Below, piece after piece: positions 25,417 to 34,560 of a stretch of 64,000 bases of DNA; the first letter of the stretch is position 1, and each line of letters opens with the position of its first letter. This DNA is from Mesorhizobium sp. NZP2298 (GTDB taxonomy: Bacteria > Pseudomonadota > Alphaproteobacteria > Rhizobiales > Rhizobiaceae). A model generated the notes under the pieces. The model ran no database searches. It had not been told where the DNA came from and saw nothing but the letters and a program-made list of their open reading frames with translations. The stretch spans positions 2,492,001-2,556,000 of the forward strand of contig NZ_CP033365.1 of the NCBI RefSeq assembly GCF_013170825.1, given 5' to 3'. Position numbers and translations under genes: made by a program.

Positions 25417-25437
25417 TCAGGCTCCCAGGGCTTGTCG

Positions 25438-25469
25438 AAGCGGCCGCGAGCGATCGCGGCCGCTTTTTT
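25438..25469 (+). terminator. intrinsic terminator of the TPR gene
   Basis: AAGCGGCCGCGA and TCGCGGCCGCTT form a perfect 12-bp stem with a GCGA loop, followed by a run of T. Confidence 0.92.
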
Positions 25470-25588
25470 GTTGTCTCCAGCCTCATTGGCTGCCTCCTCT
25501 TGGTGAAAGCGGGGATGATTTTTGCAAAACCGATTTTTTGGGCGTGAAAAACCCGCTGACATTGCTATATTAGGGGAAATTGTGGTGA

Positions 25589-25630
25589 AACGGTTCCGTT
25601 AGCCCGAGGCTGCCGGACCGTTTTCTTTTT
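25589..25630 (+). promoter_or_regulatory. terminator-like hairpin in the greA leader
   Basis: AACGGTTCCG (25589-25598) pairs with CGGACCGTT (25614-25622) with one bulged T. The loop carries a second short stem (AGCC/GGCT), and TTTTCTTTTT follows. It lies about 60 bp before greA, downstream of a TATATT -10-like element at 25566-25571. This looks like an attenuator or the end of a short leader RNA rather than the end of an upstream gene, whose own terminator is at 25438-25469. Confidence 0.6.
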
Positions 25631-25690
25631 GTACCCATCGACAAGGCTTTCCCCGGAACGCGGGGGTGGCGGCAGGAAAGGTCAGGCATC

Positions 25691-26164
25691 ATGAACAAGG
25701 TCCCGATGACAGGCGAGGGGTTCGCGTCATTGAAGGAAGAACTGCGTTGGCGCCAGCAGGAAGAGCGGCCGCGCATCATCGAGGCGATCTCGGAAGCGCG
25801 CTCGCATGGCGACTTGTCCGAAAATGCCGAATATCATGCCGCGAAAGAGGCGCAGAGCCTCAATGAGGGCCGCGTCAACGAACTCGAGGACCTGATCGCG
25901 CGCGCCGAAGTCATCGACGTCACCAAGCTCAGCGGCGACAAGGTCAAGTTTGGCGCCACGGTGGTGCTGGTCGACGAGGACACCGAGGAAAAGAAGACCT
26001 ACCAGATCGTCGGCGACCAGGAGGCCGACGTGAAGTCCGGCCGCATTTCGATCTCCTCTCCGATCGCGCGTGCGCTGATCGGCAAGGAAGTCGGCGACGC
26101 CATCGAGGTCAATGCGCCTGGCGGTGCCAGGGGCTATGAGATCGTCCAGGTGCAGTTCATTTAG
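25691..26164 (+). CDS. greA: transcription elongation factor GreA
   Basis: The 157-aa product has the N-terminal coiled coil with the acidic tip ([20 protein letters not shown], about residues 35-55), then the C-terminal FKBP-like domain ([16 protein letters not shown] to the end, with [16 protein letters not shown]). GreA rescues backtracked RNA polymerase by stimulating transcript cleavage. The ATG follows GGCAGGAAAGG. The stop codon TAG is also the first triplet of a palindromic repeat that reaches to the stop of waaC. Confidence 0.97.
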   Translation: MNKVPMTGEGFASLKEELRWRQQEERPRIIEAISEARSHGDLSENAEYHAAKEAQSLNEGRVNELEDLIARAEVIDVTKLSGDKVKFGATVVLVDEDTEEKKTYQIVGDQEADVKSGRISISSPIARALIGKEVGDAIEVNAPGGARGYEIVQVQFI

Positions 26165-26263
26165 GACATTTTGATAAAGCGGAACGTACTTTAAGTACGT
26201 TCCGCTCCGGTTCTCGAAAACCACTCTATTCGACTCGCCAGAGCGAATTCTGAAAAGGTCCTA
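26162..26263. repeat. 102-bp palindromic repeat spanning exactly from the greA stop to the waaC stop
   Basis: The ends are TAGGACATTTT and AAAAGGTCCTA, near-perfect reverse complements; the first and last three bases are the two convergent stop codons. The middle holds a palindrome, AGCGGAACGTAC / GTACGTTCCGCT, then CGGTTCTCGAAAACCAC. A related middle segment recurs at about 36597-36656. Confidence 0.75.
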
Positions 26264-27229
26264 GGCCGGCGCTTTGAGATTAAGCAGCCTCTCTGCCTCC
26301 GCCACCACCTCCGCCGGCGTTACACGCCCGCCTGCCGCGGCCATCAGTGTCGACGCAAATTGCCCACGCGGGCCTGTCAGCCCCGGCTCCGTCGCCAAAA
26401 ACACCGCGACCGTCGGCAGGCCGAAGGCGCTAGCCAGATGGGTCAGACCAGTGTCGGCGCCGATCACCAGTGTCGAGCGGCCGAGGATGGCGGCGATGTC
26501 AGCCAGCGGTGACCTTGGCACTACCGCCGTGGAAGGTACGGCTTTGCCGATCGCTTCGGCCACGGCCTTTTCACGGTCGTTCGACCAGGTGGTAACCGGA
26601 ATCATGCCGCGCTCGACCAGCAGGCGGGCCGATCCGATCCAGTCTTCGACGGGCCATTTCTTGTCCTCGCGGCTGGTGCCGTGCAGCAGGAAGGCGGTTT
26701 TTCCGATGGCGCCGGCCAGAGTGCCGGGTGGCGGCACGATGCCTGAGTTGAGCGTCGACAGATCGGGCTGATAGCCGAGCGCCAGCCCGAACAGCCGCCT
26801 TGTCCGCTCGATGGCGTGTAGCTCACGCGGCACGGTGTAGGTGACGTCATAAAACAGTGTCGCCGAGGGTTCGCGCGCGCTCGACCGGTCGAAGCCGGCG
26901 ATCGGCGCGCCGGCCTGCCGCGCCACCAGGGCCGATTTCAGCAGGCCCTGCGCGTCGATGACCAGGTCGTAGCGGCATTCGCGCAACGTGCGGCGCAACG
27001 CGGCTGCCTCGCGCCATGTGCCGCTACTGAAAAGCGCCTTGCGCCAGCGCCGGATGGCGACCGTGTGAATCCCCGCGATCGCCGGGTGCAGGGCGACAAT
27101 GCCGGCGAACGCCTCTTCGACGCACCAGTCGAAGGACACGTCCGGCCGGTTCAGGCTGGCATCCTCGACGGCCGGAAAGGTGTGGATGACATCGCCCATC
27201 GACGATGTCTTGACGATCAGGACCTTCAT
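26261..27229 (-). CDS. waaC: lipopolysaccharide heptosyltransferase I
   Basis: The 322-aa product is a family 9 glycosyltransferase: VLIVKTSSMGDVIHTFPAV at the N-terminus, YDLVIDAQGLLKSAL near residue 95, and the donor-site motif VIGADTGLTHLASAFG near residue 258. It transfers L-glycero-D-manno-heptose from ADP-heptose to Kdo in the LPS inner core. The start overlaps the stop of waaF by 4 bp (ATGA). It is the last gene of hldD-waaF-waaC. Confidence 0.92.
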   Translation of the reverse strand: MKVLIVKTSSMGDVIHTFPAVEDASLNRPDVSFDWCVEEAFAGIVALHPAIAGIHTVAIRRWRKALFSSGTWREAAALRRTLRECRYDLVIDAQGLLKSALVARQAGAPIAGFDRSSAREPSATLFYDVTYTVPRELHAIERTRRLFGLALGYQPDLSTLNSGIVPPPGTLAGAIGKTAFLLHGTSREDKKWPVEDWIGSARLLVERGMIPVTTWSNDREKAVAEAIGKAVPSTAVVPRSPLADIAAILGRSTLVIGADTGLTHLASAFGLPTVAVFLATEPGLTGPRGQFASTLMAAAGGRVTPAEVVAEAERLLNLKAPA

Positions 27230-28233
27230 GCCGCTGCCGGAAGTTCCAGCAGCCGGTCCGCCGCCGCTGCGACCTGGCCGACTTCCAATGTCTTCAGGCA
27301 GTTGAGATGGCCGAGCGGACAGACTTTCTGGTGGCAGGGCGAACAGGAGAGGTGAAGCCAGACCAGCTCGCGCCGCTCCGCCAGTGGTGGCGTATTGTCG
27401 GGCGAGGTCGAGCCATAGACGGCGACAATCGGCGTGCCGACGCCGGCCGCGACATGCATCAGCCCGCTGTCGTTGGAGACGGCGAGCCTTGCCGCCGCGA
27501 TCAGGTCGATGGCGTCCTCCAGCCGCGTCTGGCCGGCGAGGTCGACGGCGCCGGGGGCAAGGGCCGCGATCTCCGCCGTGACGTCGCGGTCGTTCTTCGA
27601 ACCGAACAGGGCGACCTTCAAGCCCTTGCCCATGAACTCGCGGGCCAGGCCGGCATAGCTTTCGCTTGGCCAACGCTTGGCAGGGCCGAATTCGGCGCCA
27701 GGCATCAGGGCTACAAATCCCTGTGGGGTCAGCCCGAAACGGTGGAGCAAGGTGGCCTGGTTACCCGCATCCACGGTCAGATGAGGCGCGCGAAAACCGC
27801 CGCCCTTGGCGAGGCTGAAATAGGCCTGCGCGGTGCGCCGTTTCAGAGCCTCCGGCAGCGGCACGACGTCGGTCAGAAGGCCATAGCGCATTTCGCGCAG
27901 ATGGCCGAAACGGCGCGGGATGCGGGCAAAGAACGGGATCAGCGCCGATTTCCAGCTGCCGGGCAGGATATAGGCCATGTCATAGCGGCCGCGCAGCAGG
28001 CGGCCGAAGCGGCGGCGATGGGTGAATTCGAGCGCGCCGGGTTTCAGCGGAAAGTCGATCTGCTGGCGGATCTCAGGCATGCGCTTGACCAGCGGTGCGG
28101 CCCAGGCCGGCGCCAGCACGTCGATCGCGGCGTTGGGATGGAGTTCCTTCAGCGCCGAGAACAGGCACTGCGCCATCACCATGTCGCCAACCCAGCGTGG
28201 GCCGATCACGAGGATCGTTGGGCTTTCAGCCAT
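27226..28233 (-). CDS. waaF: lipopolysaccharide heptosyltransferase II
   Basis: The 335-aa product is a second family 9 glycosyltransferase with [17 protein letters not shown] at the N-terminus, [13 protein letters not shown] near residue 175 and [18 protein letters not shown] near residue 250. A Cys-rich [17 protein letters not shown] segment precedes the C-terminus, as in other WaaF proteins. It adds the second heptose of the inner core. It overlaps hldD by 28 bp and waaC by 4 bp. Confidence 0.92.
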   Translation of the reverse strand: MAESPTILVIGPRWVGDMVMAQCLFSALKELHPNAAIDVLAPAWAAPLVKRMPEIRQQIDFPLKPGALEFTHRRRFGRLLRGRYDMAYILPGSWKSALIPFFARIPRRFGHLREMRYGLLTDVVPLPEALKRRTAQAYFSLAKGGGFRAPHLTVDAGNQATLLHRFGLTPQGFVALMPGAEFGPAKRWPSESYAGLAREFMGKGLKVALFGSKNDRDVTAEIAALAPGAVDLAGQTRLEDAIDLIAAARLAVSNDSGLMHVAAGVGTPIVAVYGSTSPDNTPPLAERRELVWLHLSCSPCHQKVCPLGHLNCLKTLEVGQVAAAADRLLELPAAA

Positions 28234-29156
28234 TCGACATAGTCTCTGACACCGGTTTCGACTGTCCGGAATTGGCCATTATAACCGGCCGCGCGCAAAC
28301 GGGACATATCAGCTTGCGTAAAGCTCTGGTAGCTGCCCTTGAGGTGGTCGGGGAAGGGGATGAACTCGATCTCGCCCTTGCCCAGCGTGTCGATGACCGT
28401 CTCGGCGATGGCACGGAAAGGCTGGGCGCGGCCGGTTCCGCAATTGAAAATGCCACTCGAACCGCGATTCCAAAGCCACAGATTGACGTCCGCGACATCG
28501 CCGACATGGATGAAGTCGCGGCTTTGCTCGCCGGGTCCGAAGCCGTCATAGGCGCCGAACAGTTTCGGGTTCTGGCCTTGCTCGACCTGGTTGAACAGAT
28601 GGAAGGCAACCGACGCCATCGCGCCCTTGTGCGCCTCGCGCGGTCCGTAGACGTTGAAGTAGCGCAAGCCGGCCACAGGCGAATGATCGGTGTCGAAGAC
28701 GGTGCGCCTGACATAGTCGTCGAACAGTTTCTTGGAATAGGCATAGACATTGAGCGGCCGCTCAAGCGCAGGTTCCTCGCGAAACTCGGACCCGCCACCG
28801 TAGACGGACGCGGAAGAGGCGTAGAGGAAGGGCACGCGCAGCGCGAGACACTCATGCAGCAGCCGCTTCGAGTAGGCGTAGTTCACCTCCATCATGAACT
28901 TGCCGTTCCACTCCGTGGTGGTCGAACAGGCACCCTGATGGAAGACGGCCTCGATGCGGCCGAGGCCGCCGGCCTCCAGGCGTGGCAGGAAGTCATCCTT
29001 GTCGAGGTAGTCGGCTATGCTGAGATCGGCGAGATTGGCGATCTTGTGGCCGTCGGTGAGATCGTCGACGACGAGGATGTCGTCATGGCCCTCGGCGTTG
29101 AGCGCGGCGACGATGTTGGAGCCGATCATGCCGGCGCCGCCCGTGACGATGATCAT
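28206..29156 (-). CDS. hldD: ADP-L-glycero-D-manno-heptose 6-epimerase
   Basis: The 316-aa product is an extended SDR with [11 protein letters not shown] (NAD(P) binding, residues 4-14), [13 protein letters not shown] (family-specific, about 73), SSASVYGGG and the catalytic YAYSKKLFD (about 140). It converts ADP-D-glycero-D-manno-heptose to the L form, the last step before the heptosyltransferases encoded next to it. The ATG at 29156 gives the normal length; the frame is open further upstream but that extension is not family-like. Confidence 0.95.
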   Translation of the reverse strand: MIIVTGGAGMIGSNIVAALNAEGHDDILVVDDLTDGHKIANLADLSIADYLDKDDFLPRLEAGGLGRIEAVFHQGACSTTTEWNGKFMMEVNYAYSKRLLHECLALRVPFLYASSASVYGGGSEFREEPALERPLNVYAYSKKLFDDYVRRTVFDTDHSPVAGLRYFNVYGPREAHKGAMASVAFHLFNQVEQGQNPKLFGAYDGFGPGEQSRDFIHVGDVADVNLWLWNRGSSGIFNCGTGRAQPFRAIAETVIDTLGKGEIEFIPFPDHLKGSYQSFTQADMSRLRAAGYNGQFRTVETGVRDYVEWLKAQRSS

Positions 29157-29312
29157 GAAGGCCTCTGGTTGCTTGCGATTCCGGTCCTTATAAGGGAGGC
29201 CAGCCGGGCTGTCGACAAAGCAGGTGCAGGAGGGCAGGCGCGCCACAGTGGCGCCGCAAAGCTTTCGCTTCTGTAGGTTCGATCCGCAGGCCAGGATCAT
29301 AAGGGACAAAAA

Positions 29313-29945
29313 ATGCCGTCGACCGAATTGCTCATCGCATTTTTCGCCACGACGGCGATCTTCGCCTATATTCCAGGTCCGGCCATGCTTTATGCCGCGG
29401 CGCAGACGATGGCGCGTGGGCGCTGGTCGGGCCTGACGGCCGCACTCGGCATCCATCTTGGCGGCTACGTGCATGTCTTTGCCGCCGCCGCCGGCCTGTC
29501 GGTGCTGTTCCACGCCGTGCCGCCGCTTTACATGGCGGTCAAGCTGGTCGGCGCGCTCTATCTGATCTGGCTCGGTGTCTCGCTGTTCCGCAAGCGCGTC
29601 GAGGGCGACGTGGCACTGCCCGCCATCGAGCGGAAATCAGCGCGCCGTGCTTTTTTCGAAAGCATCACCGTCGAGGTGCTCAATCCGAAAACCGCGATCT
29701 TCTTCATGGCGTTCCTGCCACAGTTCATCGACGCCTCGGCGGCCTTCCCGGTGTGGCTGCAATTCGTCGTGCTGGGCACTATCGTCAACCTGATGTTCTC
29801 ATCGGCCGATATCGTCTGCGTCTTCCTTGCTGGGTTGGTGATCGGCCGGCTGCGGCGTTCGAGCCGGGCGCAGCGGCTGATGCAGCGGGCCGGTGGTGCG
29901 GTGCTGGTCGGGCTCGGCGTCCACGTTGCCCTGCAGAAGAGCTGA
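29313..29945 (+). CDS. LysE family amino-acid/metabolite exporter
   Basis: The 210-aa product has the six-helix LysE/RhtB pattern: the N-terminal [20 protein letters not shown] with the conserved GP, then [31 protein letters not shown] and the [20 protein letters not shown] signature near residue 115. It exports amino acids or related compounds; the substrate is unknown. It lies between the two divergent heptose operons and may be independent of them. Confidence 0.9.
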   Translation: MPSTELLIAFFATTAIFAYIPGPAMLYAAAQTMARGRWSGLTAALGIHLGGYVHVFAAAAGLSVLFHAVPPLYMAVKLVGALYLIWLGVSLFRKRVEGDVALPAIERKSARRAFFESITVEVLNPKTAIFFMAFLPQFIDASAAFPVWLQFVVLGTIVNLMFSSADIVCVFLAGLVIGRLRRSSRAQRLMQRAGGAVLVGLGVHVALQKS

Positions 29946-30055
29946 CGGGCATCGCCGTTGCGCCGGCTCGAATTGCGGTATATCGGCAGGCATGAACGGT
30001 CGCCAGCCGCCCCCTATATTCCAGAGACGGTTTTTCCCAGCGCGTTGCCAGTGAC

Positions 30056-31549
30056 ATGATCAAGCACAATCCGCCTTCACCCGAACCCCTGCACCGCGCC
30101 ATTGCGCGCTTTGGCGACGTCGCCGTGCTGGTGGTCGGCGACATCATCCTCGACCGCTTCGTCAACGGCGTCATCGAGCGCATTTCCCCGGAAGCGCCGA
30201 TCCCGGTGCTGCACGGGCGCGGCGAGACCTCGGCGATGGGCGGCGCCGGCAATGTCGTGGCCAACATCATCTCGCTCGGCGCGCGCGCCATTCCGGTTTC
30301 GGTGATGGGCACCGACACGGCCGGCGACAGCCTGGTGCGGATGCTTGGCGAGCTTGGCGCCGACACGGCAGGCCTGGCGCAGCAGAGTGGCCGCATGACC
30401 TCGTCGAAGAGCCGTTTCAGCGCACTGAACCAGCAGGTGCTGCGCTTCGACGAAGAAGAGATCAAGCCGCTCGGCGAAACGGAGCGGGCCGGGTTGATCC
30501 GGCATTTTCGCGCCGCACTCACGGCGGCCGACATCGTCATCCTGTCCGATTACGGCAAGGGCATCCTGCTCGATGGCGTCGCCGCCGAACTGATCGCAAT
30601 CTGCCGCGAGGCGGGCAAACCGGTGCTGGTCGATCCGAAGGGCAGGGACTATGCGCGCTATGCAGGCGCGACCGCCATCACCCCCAACCGCAAGGAGCTT
30701 GGCGAGGCCGTCGGCCATGCGGTGTTCGCCGATGACGAGATCGTCGCGGCGGCCCGTGAGCTGATCTCGGCGCATGGCTTCGACTTTGTCGTCGCCACGC
30801 GCAGTGAAAAAGGCATGAGCGTCGTCGGCCCGGATGAGGCGCGCCACATCGCCACCCAGGCGCGCGAAGTGTTCGACGTCTCGGGCGCGGGCGATACGGT
30901 GATTGCAACGTTCGCGCTGGCGCTCGCGTCGGGTGCCGATCCCGTCGCGGCGGCCTCGATCGCCAATGCCGCCGGCGGGGTTGTTGTGGGAAAACGCGGC
31001 ACCGCGCGGCTGACGGTCGAGGAGCTCACCGGCGCGCTGTTCCGCTCGCATGGACCGACCGCCCACAAGGACGCTATCCTAGATGCCGCATCGGCCGCGC
31101 GCATGGTGGCGGCCTGGAAGGAAGAGGGCCTGAGCGTCGGCTTCACCAATGGCTGTTTCGACATCCTGCATGCCGGCCATGTCAGCCTCTTGCACGCGGC
31201 GCGCAGCCAGTGCGACCGGCTTGTGCTTGGCTTGAACAGCGATGCCTCGGTGCGGCGGCTGAAGGGGCCGGGCCGCCCGGTCAACGACCAGCATGACCGC
31301 GCCTGCGTGCTCGCGGCCCTGGCCTCGGTCGATGCGGTCGTGGTGTTCGAGGAGGATACGCCGCTGGCGCTGATCGAGGCGCTTCTGCCCGACATACTGG
31401 TCAAGGGCGCGGACTACACGATCGAGACGGTGGTGGGCGCCGATGTGGTGCAGAAGGCCGGCGGACGCGTCGTGCTGGTCGATCTCGTCGCTGGCAAGAG
31501 CACCACCGGCACCATCGGAAAACTGCGCGCGGGCGGCAGCACCAACTGA
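30056..31549 (+). CDS. hldE: bifunctional D-glycero-beta-D-manno-heptose-7-phosphate kinase / heptose-1-phosphate adenylyltransferase
   Basis: The 497-aa product is a fusion. Residues about 1-330 form a ribokinase-like kinase (LVVGDIILDRFV, GGAGNVVANI, DVSGAGDTVIATFALA), and about 350-497 a nucleotidyltransferase (FTNGCFDILHAGHVSLL with the HAGH motif, and KSTTGTI near the end). It performs two non-consecutive steps, with the GmhB phosphatase acting between them. It heads hldE-gmhA-gmhB. Confidence 0.96.
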   Translation: MIKHNPPSPEPLHRAIARFGDVAVLVVGDIILDRFVNGVIERISPEAPIPVLHGRGETSAMGGAGNVVANIISLGARAIPVSVMGTDTAGDSLVRMLGELGADTAGLAQQSGRMTSSKSRFSALNQQVLRFDEEEIKPLGETERAGLIRHFRAALTAADIVILSDYGKGILLDGVAAELIAICREAGKPVLVDPKGRDYARYAGATAITPNRKELGEAVGHAVFADDEIVAAARELISAHGFDFVVATRSEKGMSVVGPDEARHIATQAREVFDVSGAGDTVIATFALALASGADPVAAASIANAAGGVVVGKRGTARLTVEELTGALFRSHGPTAHKDAILDAASAARMVAAWKEEGLSVGFTNGCFDILHAGHVSLLHAARSQCDRLVLGLNSDASVRRLKGPGRPVNDQHDRACVLAALASVDAVVVFEEDTPLALIEALLPDILVKGADYTIETVVGADVVQKAGGRVVLVDLVAGKSTTGTIGKLRAGGSTN

Positions 31550-31556
31550 GGGTTTC

Positions 31557-32129
31557 ATGTCTGAACTGAATGACTATCTGGTCCGCTCGGCGGCCGCGAT
31601 CACGGCGATGGTCGAGCGTGACCTGACCGGCGAGATGGAGCGCGCGGCGAGCGCCGTGGTGACGGCGCTTTCGTCGGGCAAGGCCTTCCTGATCGCCGGC
31701 AATGGCGGTTCGGCCAGCGATGCCATCCACATAGCCGGTGAACTCGTCGGCCGTTTCCTCAAGGAGCGCAAGGCCTACAATGTCATAGCACTGCCGGCCA
31801 ACGCGGCGGTGCTGACCGCATGGGGCAATGATTACGGCTTCGACACGGTGTTTTCGCGCCAGGTCGAGGCGCATGGCTCGGCCGGTGGCGTGCTTCTGGC
31901 GATCTCGACCAGCGGCAATTCGCCGAGCATTCTCGCCGCCGCCGAACAGGCGCGGATGATGGGCATGACTGTGATCGGCCTGACCGGCGATACCGGCGGC
32001 AAGCTCAAGCCGCTGTGCGATATACTGCTCAACGTGCCCTCGACCTCGACGCCGATCATCCAGCAGGGACATCTGTGCCTTTACCACCATCTGTGCGAGG
32101 TGGTCGAAACGCGCCTGCACAATGGCTGA
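31557..32129 (+). CDS. gmhA: sedoheptulose 7-phosphate isomerase
   Basis: The 190-aa product is a SIS-domain protein with AFLIAGNGGSASDAIHIAGEL (about residue 42), LLAISTSGNSPSILAA (about 115) and TPIIQQGHLCLYHHLCE (about 165), the GmhA signature. It isomerises sedoheptulose-7-phosphate to heptose-7-phosphate, the first step of the pathway. It starts 7 bp after hldE and overlaps gmhB by 8 bp. Confidence 0.95.
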   Translation: MSELNDYLVRSAAAITAMVERDLTGEMERAASAVVTALSSGKAFLIAGNGGSASDAIHIAGELVGRFLKERKAYNVIALPANAAVLTAWGNDYGFDTVFSRQVEAHGSAGGVLLAISTSGNSPSILAAAEQARMMGMTVIGLTGDTGGKLKPLCDILLNVPSTSTPIIQQGHLCLYHHLCEVVETRLHNG

Positions 32130-32769
32130 CGGGGTATCGCACCCGCTGGTCGAGCCGGGGGTGTGGATCGAGCGGATCGGCGACCGGGTTTTTCCGCAGC
32201 ACGTGCCGGCGCTGTTCCTTGACCGCGATGGCACCATCAACATCGATACCGACTATCCCAGCGATCCGGCCGAGATCGAGCTCAGGCCGCAGATGCTGCC
32301 GGCGATCGCAGCCGCGAACGAGGCCAGGATTCCGGTTGTCGTCGTCACCAACCAGTCCGGCATAGCGCGCGGCTATTTCGGCTGGAGCGTCTTCGCCGCG
32401 GTGAACGGCCGCGTTCTCGATCTGCTGCACGATCAGGGCGTGTTCGTCGACATGGTGCTTGCCTGCGCCTACCACGAGGCGGGTTTCGGGCCACTGGGCG
32501 TATCGGATCATCCGATGCGCAAGCCCAATCCGGGCATGCTGATCGAGGCTGCCAAGCGCCTCGGCATTGATCTTGGGCGCTCGCTGATCGTCGGAGACAA
32601 ACTGGCCGACATGCAGGCAGGCCGGCGCGCCGGCCTGCCGCAGGGCTGGCTGGTTGACGGCGAGGCGGCGGCTCAGGCCGGTTTCGCAGTCAGGCCCCTG
32701 CGGGATGCCAGCGACCTCGGTGGTCTGCTCGCCACCATCGAAATGCTCGGCCGGGACGACAGGTCCTGA
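32122..32769 (+). CDS. gmhB: D-glycero-D-manno-heptose 1,7-bisphosphate 7-phosphatase (GmhB-like HAD phosphatase)
   Basis: The 215-aa product is a HAD hydrolase with the nucleophile motif FLDRDGTIN (about residue 32), VVVTNQSGIARG (motif II) and SLIVGDKLADMQAG (motif IV). Where the E. coli enzyme has a zinc loop with two close cysteines before RKP, this one reads SDHPMRKP after a single CAYH, so the zinc site is at least altered. The operon position completes the heptose pathway. Confidence 0.9.
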   Translation: MADGVSHPLVEPGVWIERIGDRVFPQHVPALFLDRDGTINIDTDYPSDPAEIELRPQMLPAIAAANEARIPVVVVTNQSGIARGYFGWSVFAAVNGRVLDLLHDQGVFVDMVLACAYHEAGFGPLGVSDHPMRKPNPGMLIEAAKRLGIDLGRSLIVGDKLADMQAGRRAGLPQGWLVDGEAAAQAGFAVRPLRDASDLGGLLATIEMLGRDDRS

Positions 32770-32784
32770 GCCAGGACATACAGC

Positions 32785-33579
32785 TCATACAGGATCGTTG
32801 CGTTCGGAGGCTTCGTAAAGTTTGGCTTCGGTGGCGAAGGAATAGATCATCACCGACATCGAGTAGACGAAACCGTGCCGACCGCACAGGAAGTAGCGCT
32901 TGGCCAGGTAGAATTTCAGGAAGTTGCCGAACGGCGACAGCACCAGCCGCACCAGGCCGGGCTTCTTGCCCTTCTCGACCAGCGTGACGGCCTTGAGGCC
33001 GGAATAGGCGTTGGCGCGGGCAAGATCCTCCTCGACCGATATTTCACGGCGATGCAGCAGGACGCCCTCTTCGATCGTGCCGGTCTCGCCCGGAACGTGG
33101 AAGGCTTCGTGCACCCGCGCGGTGAGATCCATGGTGGCGCCTTCCCGGCGAAAAAGCCGCATCAGCCTGTTGTGCAGCACCCAGCGGTGCGCGTAGCCGT
33201 AGCCCTTCAGCCAATCGCGGCGGCGGATGTACCAGCCGCTGATCTTGTTGTCGGCCGCCTGCGTGATGGCCACGATCGACTGTCGTAGCTGGTCATCGAC
33301 GCGCTCGTCCGGGTCGATAGAAAGACACCAGGGCTGTGTGGCATGGTCGAGCGAGAATTGCCGCTGACGGGGAAAGCCCGGCCAGTCATTGTGCAGCAGC
33401 TTTATCGGGTAGCCCTTGGCGATATAGCCTTTCACGCATTCGACGGTGCCGTCGGTCGAGCCGGAATCGACGATGATGATCTCGGCGCAGAAATCGATGC
33501 TTTCCAGGCACGGGCCGATCATGTCGGCCTCGTCCACGCAGATGATAAGCGCCGAGACCGGGCTTGCAAATCGAGTCAT
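32785..33579 (-). CDS. family 2 glycosyltransferase (WaaE/KdtX-like)
   Basis: The 264-aa product has a GT-A fold with ALIICVDEADMIGPCLESI, the IVDSGSTDGTVE motif (about residue 38), PGFPRQRQFSL and the metal-binding SIDPDERVDD (about 90). A hydrophobic segment lies near the C-terminus. It resembles the WaaE/KdtX type that decorates heptose in the LPS core, which fits its place right after the heptose genes, though in convergent orientation. The acceptor is inferred. Confidence 0.82.
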   Translation of the reverse strand: MTRFASPVSALIICVDEADMIGPCLESIDFCAEIIIVDSGSTDGTVECVKGYIAKGYPIKLLHNDWPGFPRQRQFSLDHATQPWCLSIDPDERVDDQLRQSIVAITQAADNKISGWYIRRRDWLKGYGYAHRWVLHNRLMRLFRREGATMDLTARVHEAFHVPGETGTIEEGVLLHRREISVEEDLARANAYSGLKAVTLVEKGKKPGLVRLVLSPFGNFLKFYLAKRYFLCGRHGFVYSMSVMIYSFATEAKLYEASERNDPV

Positions 33580-33650
33580 GGTCCCCTTCCCATGGCGGGC
33601 CGTCCCCGGAGCAAACGCTGCTTGTGCCATCTGTTCTTACGCAATGCCGG

Positions 33651-33690
33651 GCAGAAAACCGTTACACATTTTTCCAGCAATTGCTTGAGA
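33651..33690. repeat. partial copy of the GAAAACCG...TTTTTCC..AATTGCT rhizobial repeat
   Basis: The segment AAAACCGTTACACATTTTTC and the following CAGCAATTGCT resemble the second half of the element at 47488-47592, with mismatches. It lies in the 247-bp gap between the glycosyltransferase and lrp genes; the rest of the gap holds only an orphan reading frame (33705-33826). Confidence 0.5.
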
Positions 33691-33826
33691 AACCAATCAG
33701 GCGGTCAGTTCAGCGACGAAGTCCGGCAGAGCCGTCCAGCCTTGTACATCAGCCTCTGTCGAATACCAACGCGGCACCGGTGTGACGGAGACCAGGAATT
33801 CGCAGGCGCGCAGGCGGTCGTCCGGT

Positions 33827-34306
33827 TCAGGGGCGCTCGAAGGAGACCAGGCCTTCATCCTTGACACGGCGGATGGTGAGCGCGGTGCGCACCGTGTCGA
33901 CATTCGGCGTCGAGGTCAGTTCCTCGATGACAAAGGTCTGGAAGGCACCGAGGTCGCTTGCCACGCAGTGCAGCAGGAAATCGGATTCGCCCGAGACCAT
34001 CCAGGCATCGCGCACGATCGGCCAGCCGCGCGTGCGCTCGGCGAAGGTGCGCAGCTCGGCATCGGCCTGATGATGCAGGCCGACCAGGCAGAAGGCCACG
34101 ACATCGAGGCCGAGCGCCGGGGCGTTGAGCAGCGCGCGGTAGCCGCGGATGATGCCGGCTTCCTCCAGCCGCTTGACCCGGCGCAGGCAGGGCGGGGCAG
34201 AAATGCCAACGCGGTTCGACAACTCGACATTGGTCATGCGTCCGTCGGCCTGCAATTCGCGCAGGATCTTCCAGTCGATGGCGTCGAGGTCGGCTTTCAG
34301 GGGCAT
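33827..34306 (-). CDS. Lrp/AsnC family transcriptional regulator
   Basis: The 159-aa product has the AsnC-type helix-turn-helix (LDAIDWKILRELQADGRMTNVELSNRVGIS..CLRRVKRLEEAG, residues 7-50) and the C-terminal RAM ligand domain (about 65-150, with AWMVSGESDFLLHCVASD). Lrp proteins bind amino acids and regulate metabolism. It is divergent from trxB in an arrangement (lrp, trxB, lsrB) known from other rhizobia. The ATG at 34306 fits the family start. Confidence 0.92.
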   Translation of the reverse strand: MPLKADLDAIDWKILRELQADGRMTNVELSNRVGISAPPCLRRVKRLEEAGIIRGYRALLNAPALGLDVVAFCLVGLHHQADAELRTFAERTRGWPIVRDAWMVSGESDFLLHCVASDLGAFQTFVIEELTSTPNVDTVRTALTIRRVKDEGLVSFERP

Positions 34307-34560
34307 GGTTGTCTGTGCTCGGCGCAAGAATCTTTCGCGATTTTGTAATTAAACGACTTTTGTGTTGGCGCCAGCCCTCATCAACGCGATTTTTGAACCG
34401 TAACGAAAGCGGCGATCATGCGAATAACCGCTTGGGCCGAAGCTTTCCGGGGACGACGGCCCGTTCGTCTTGCTGGCGTGGTTGGCAACCCTTACATTAA
34501 GCGCGAATTCCACGTCTTTCTCCAAGGCACATCCGATTGTCTGCCCCGCTGAGGCTTTAA

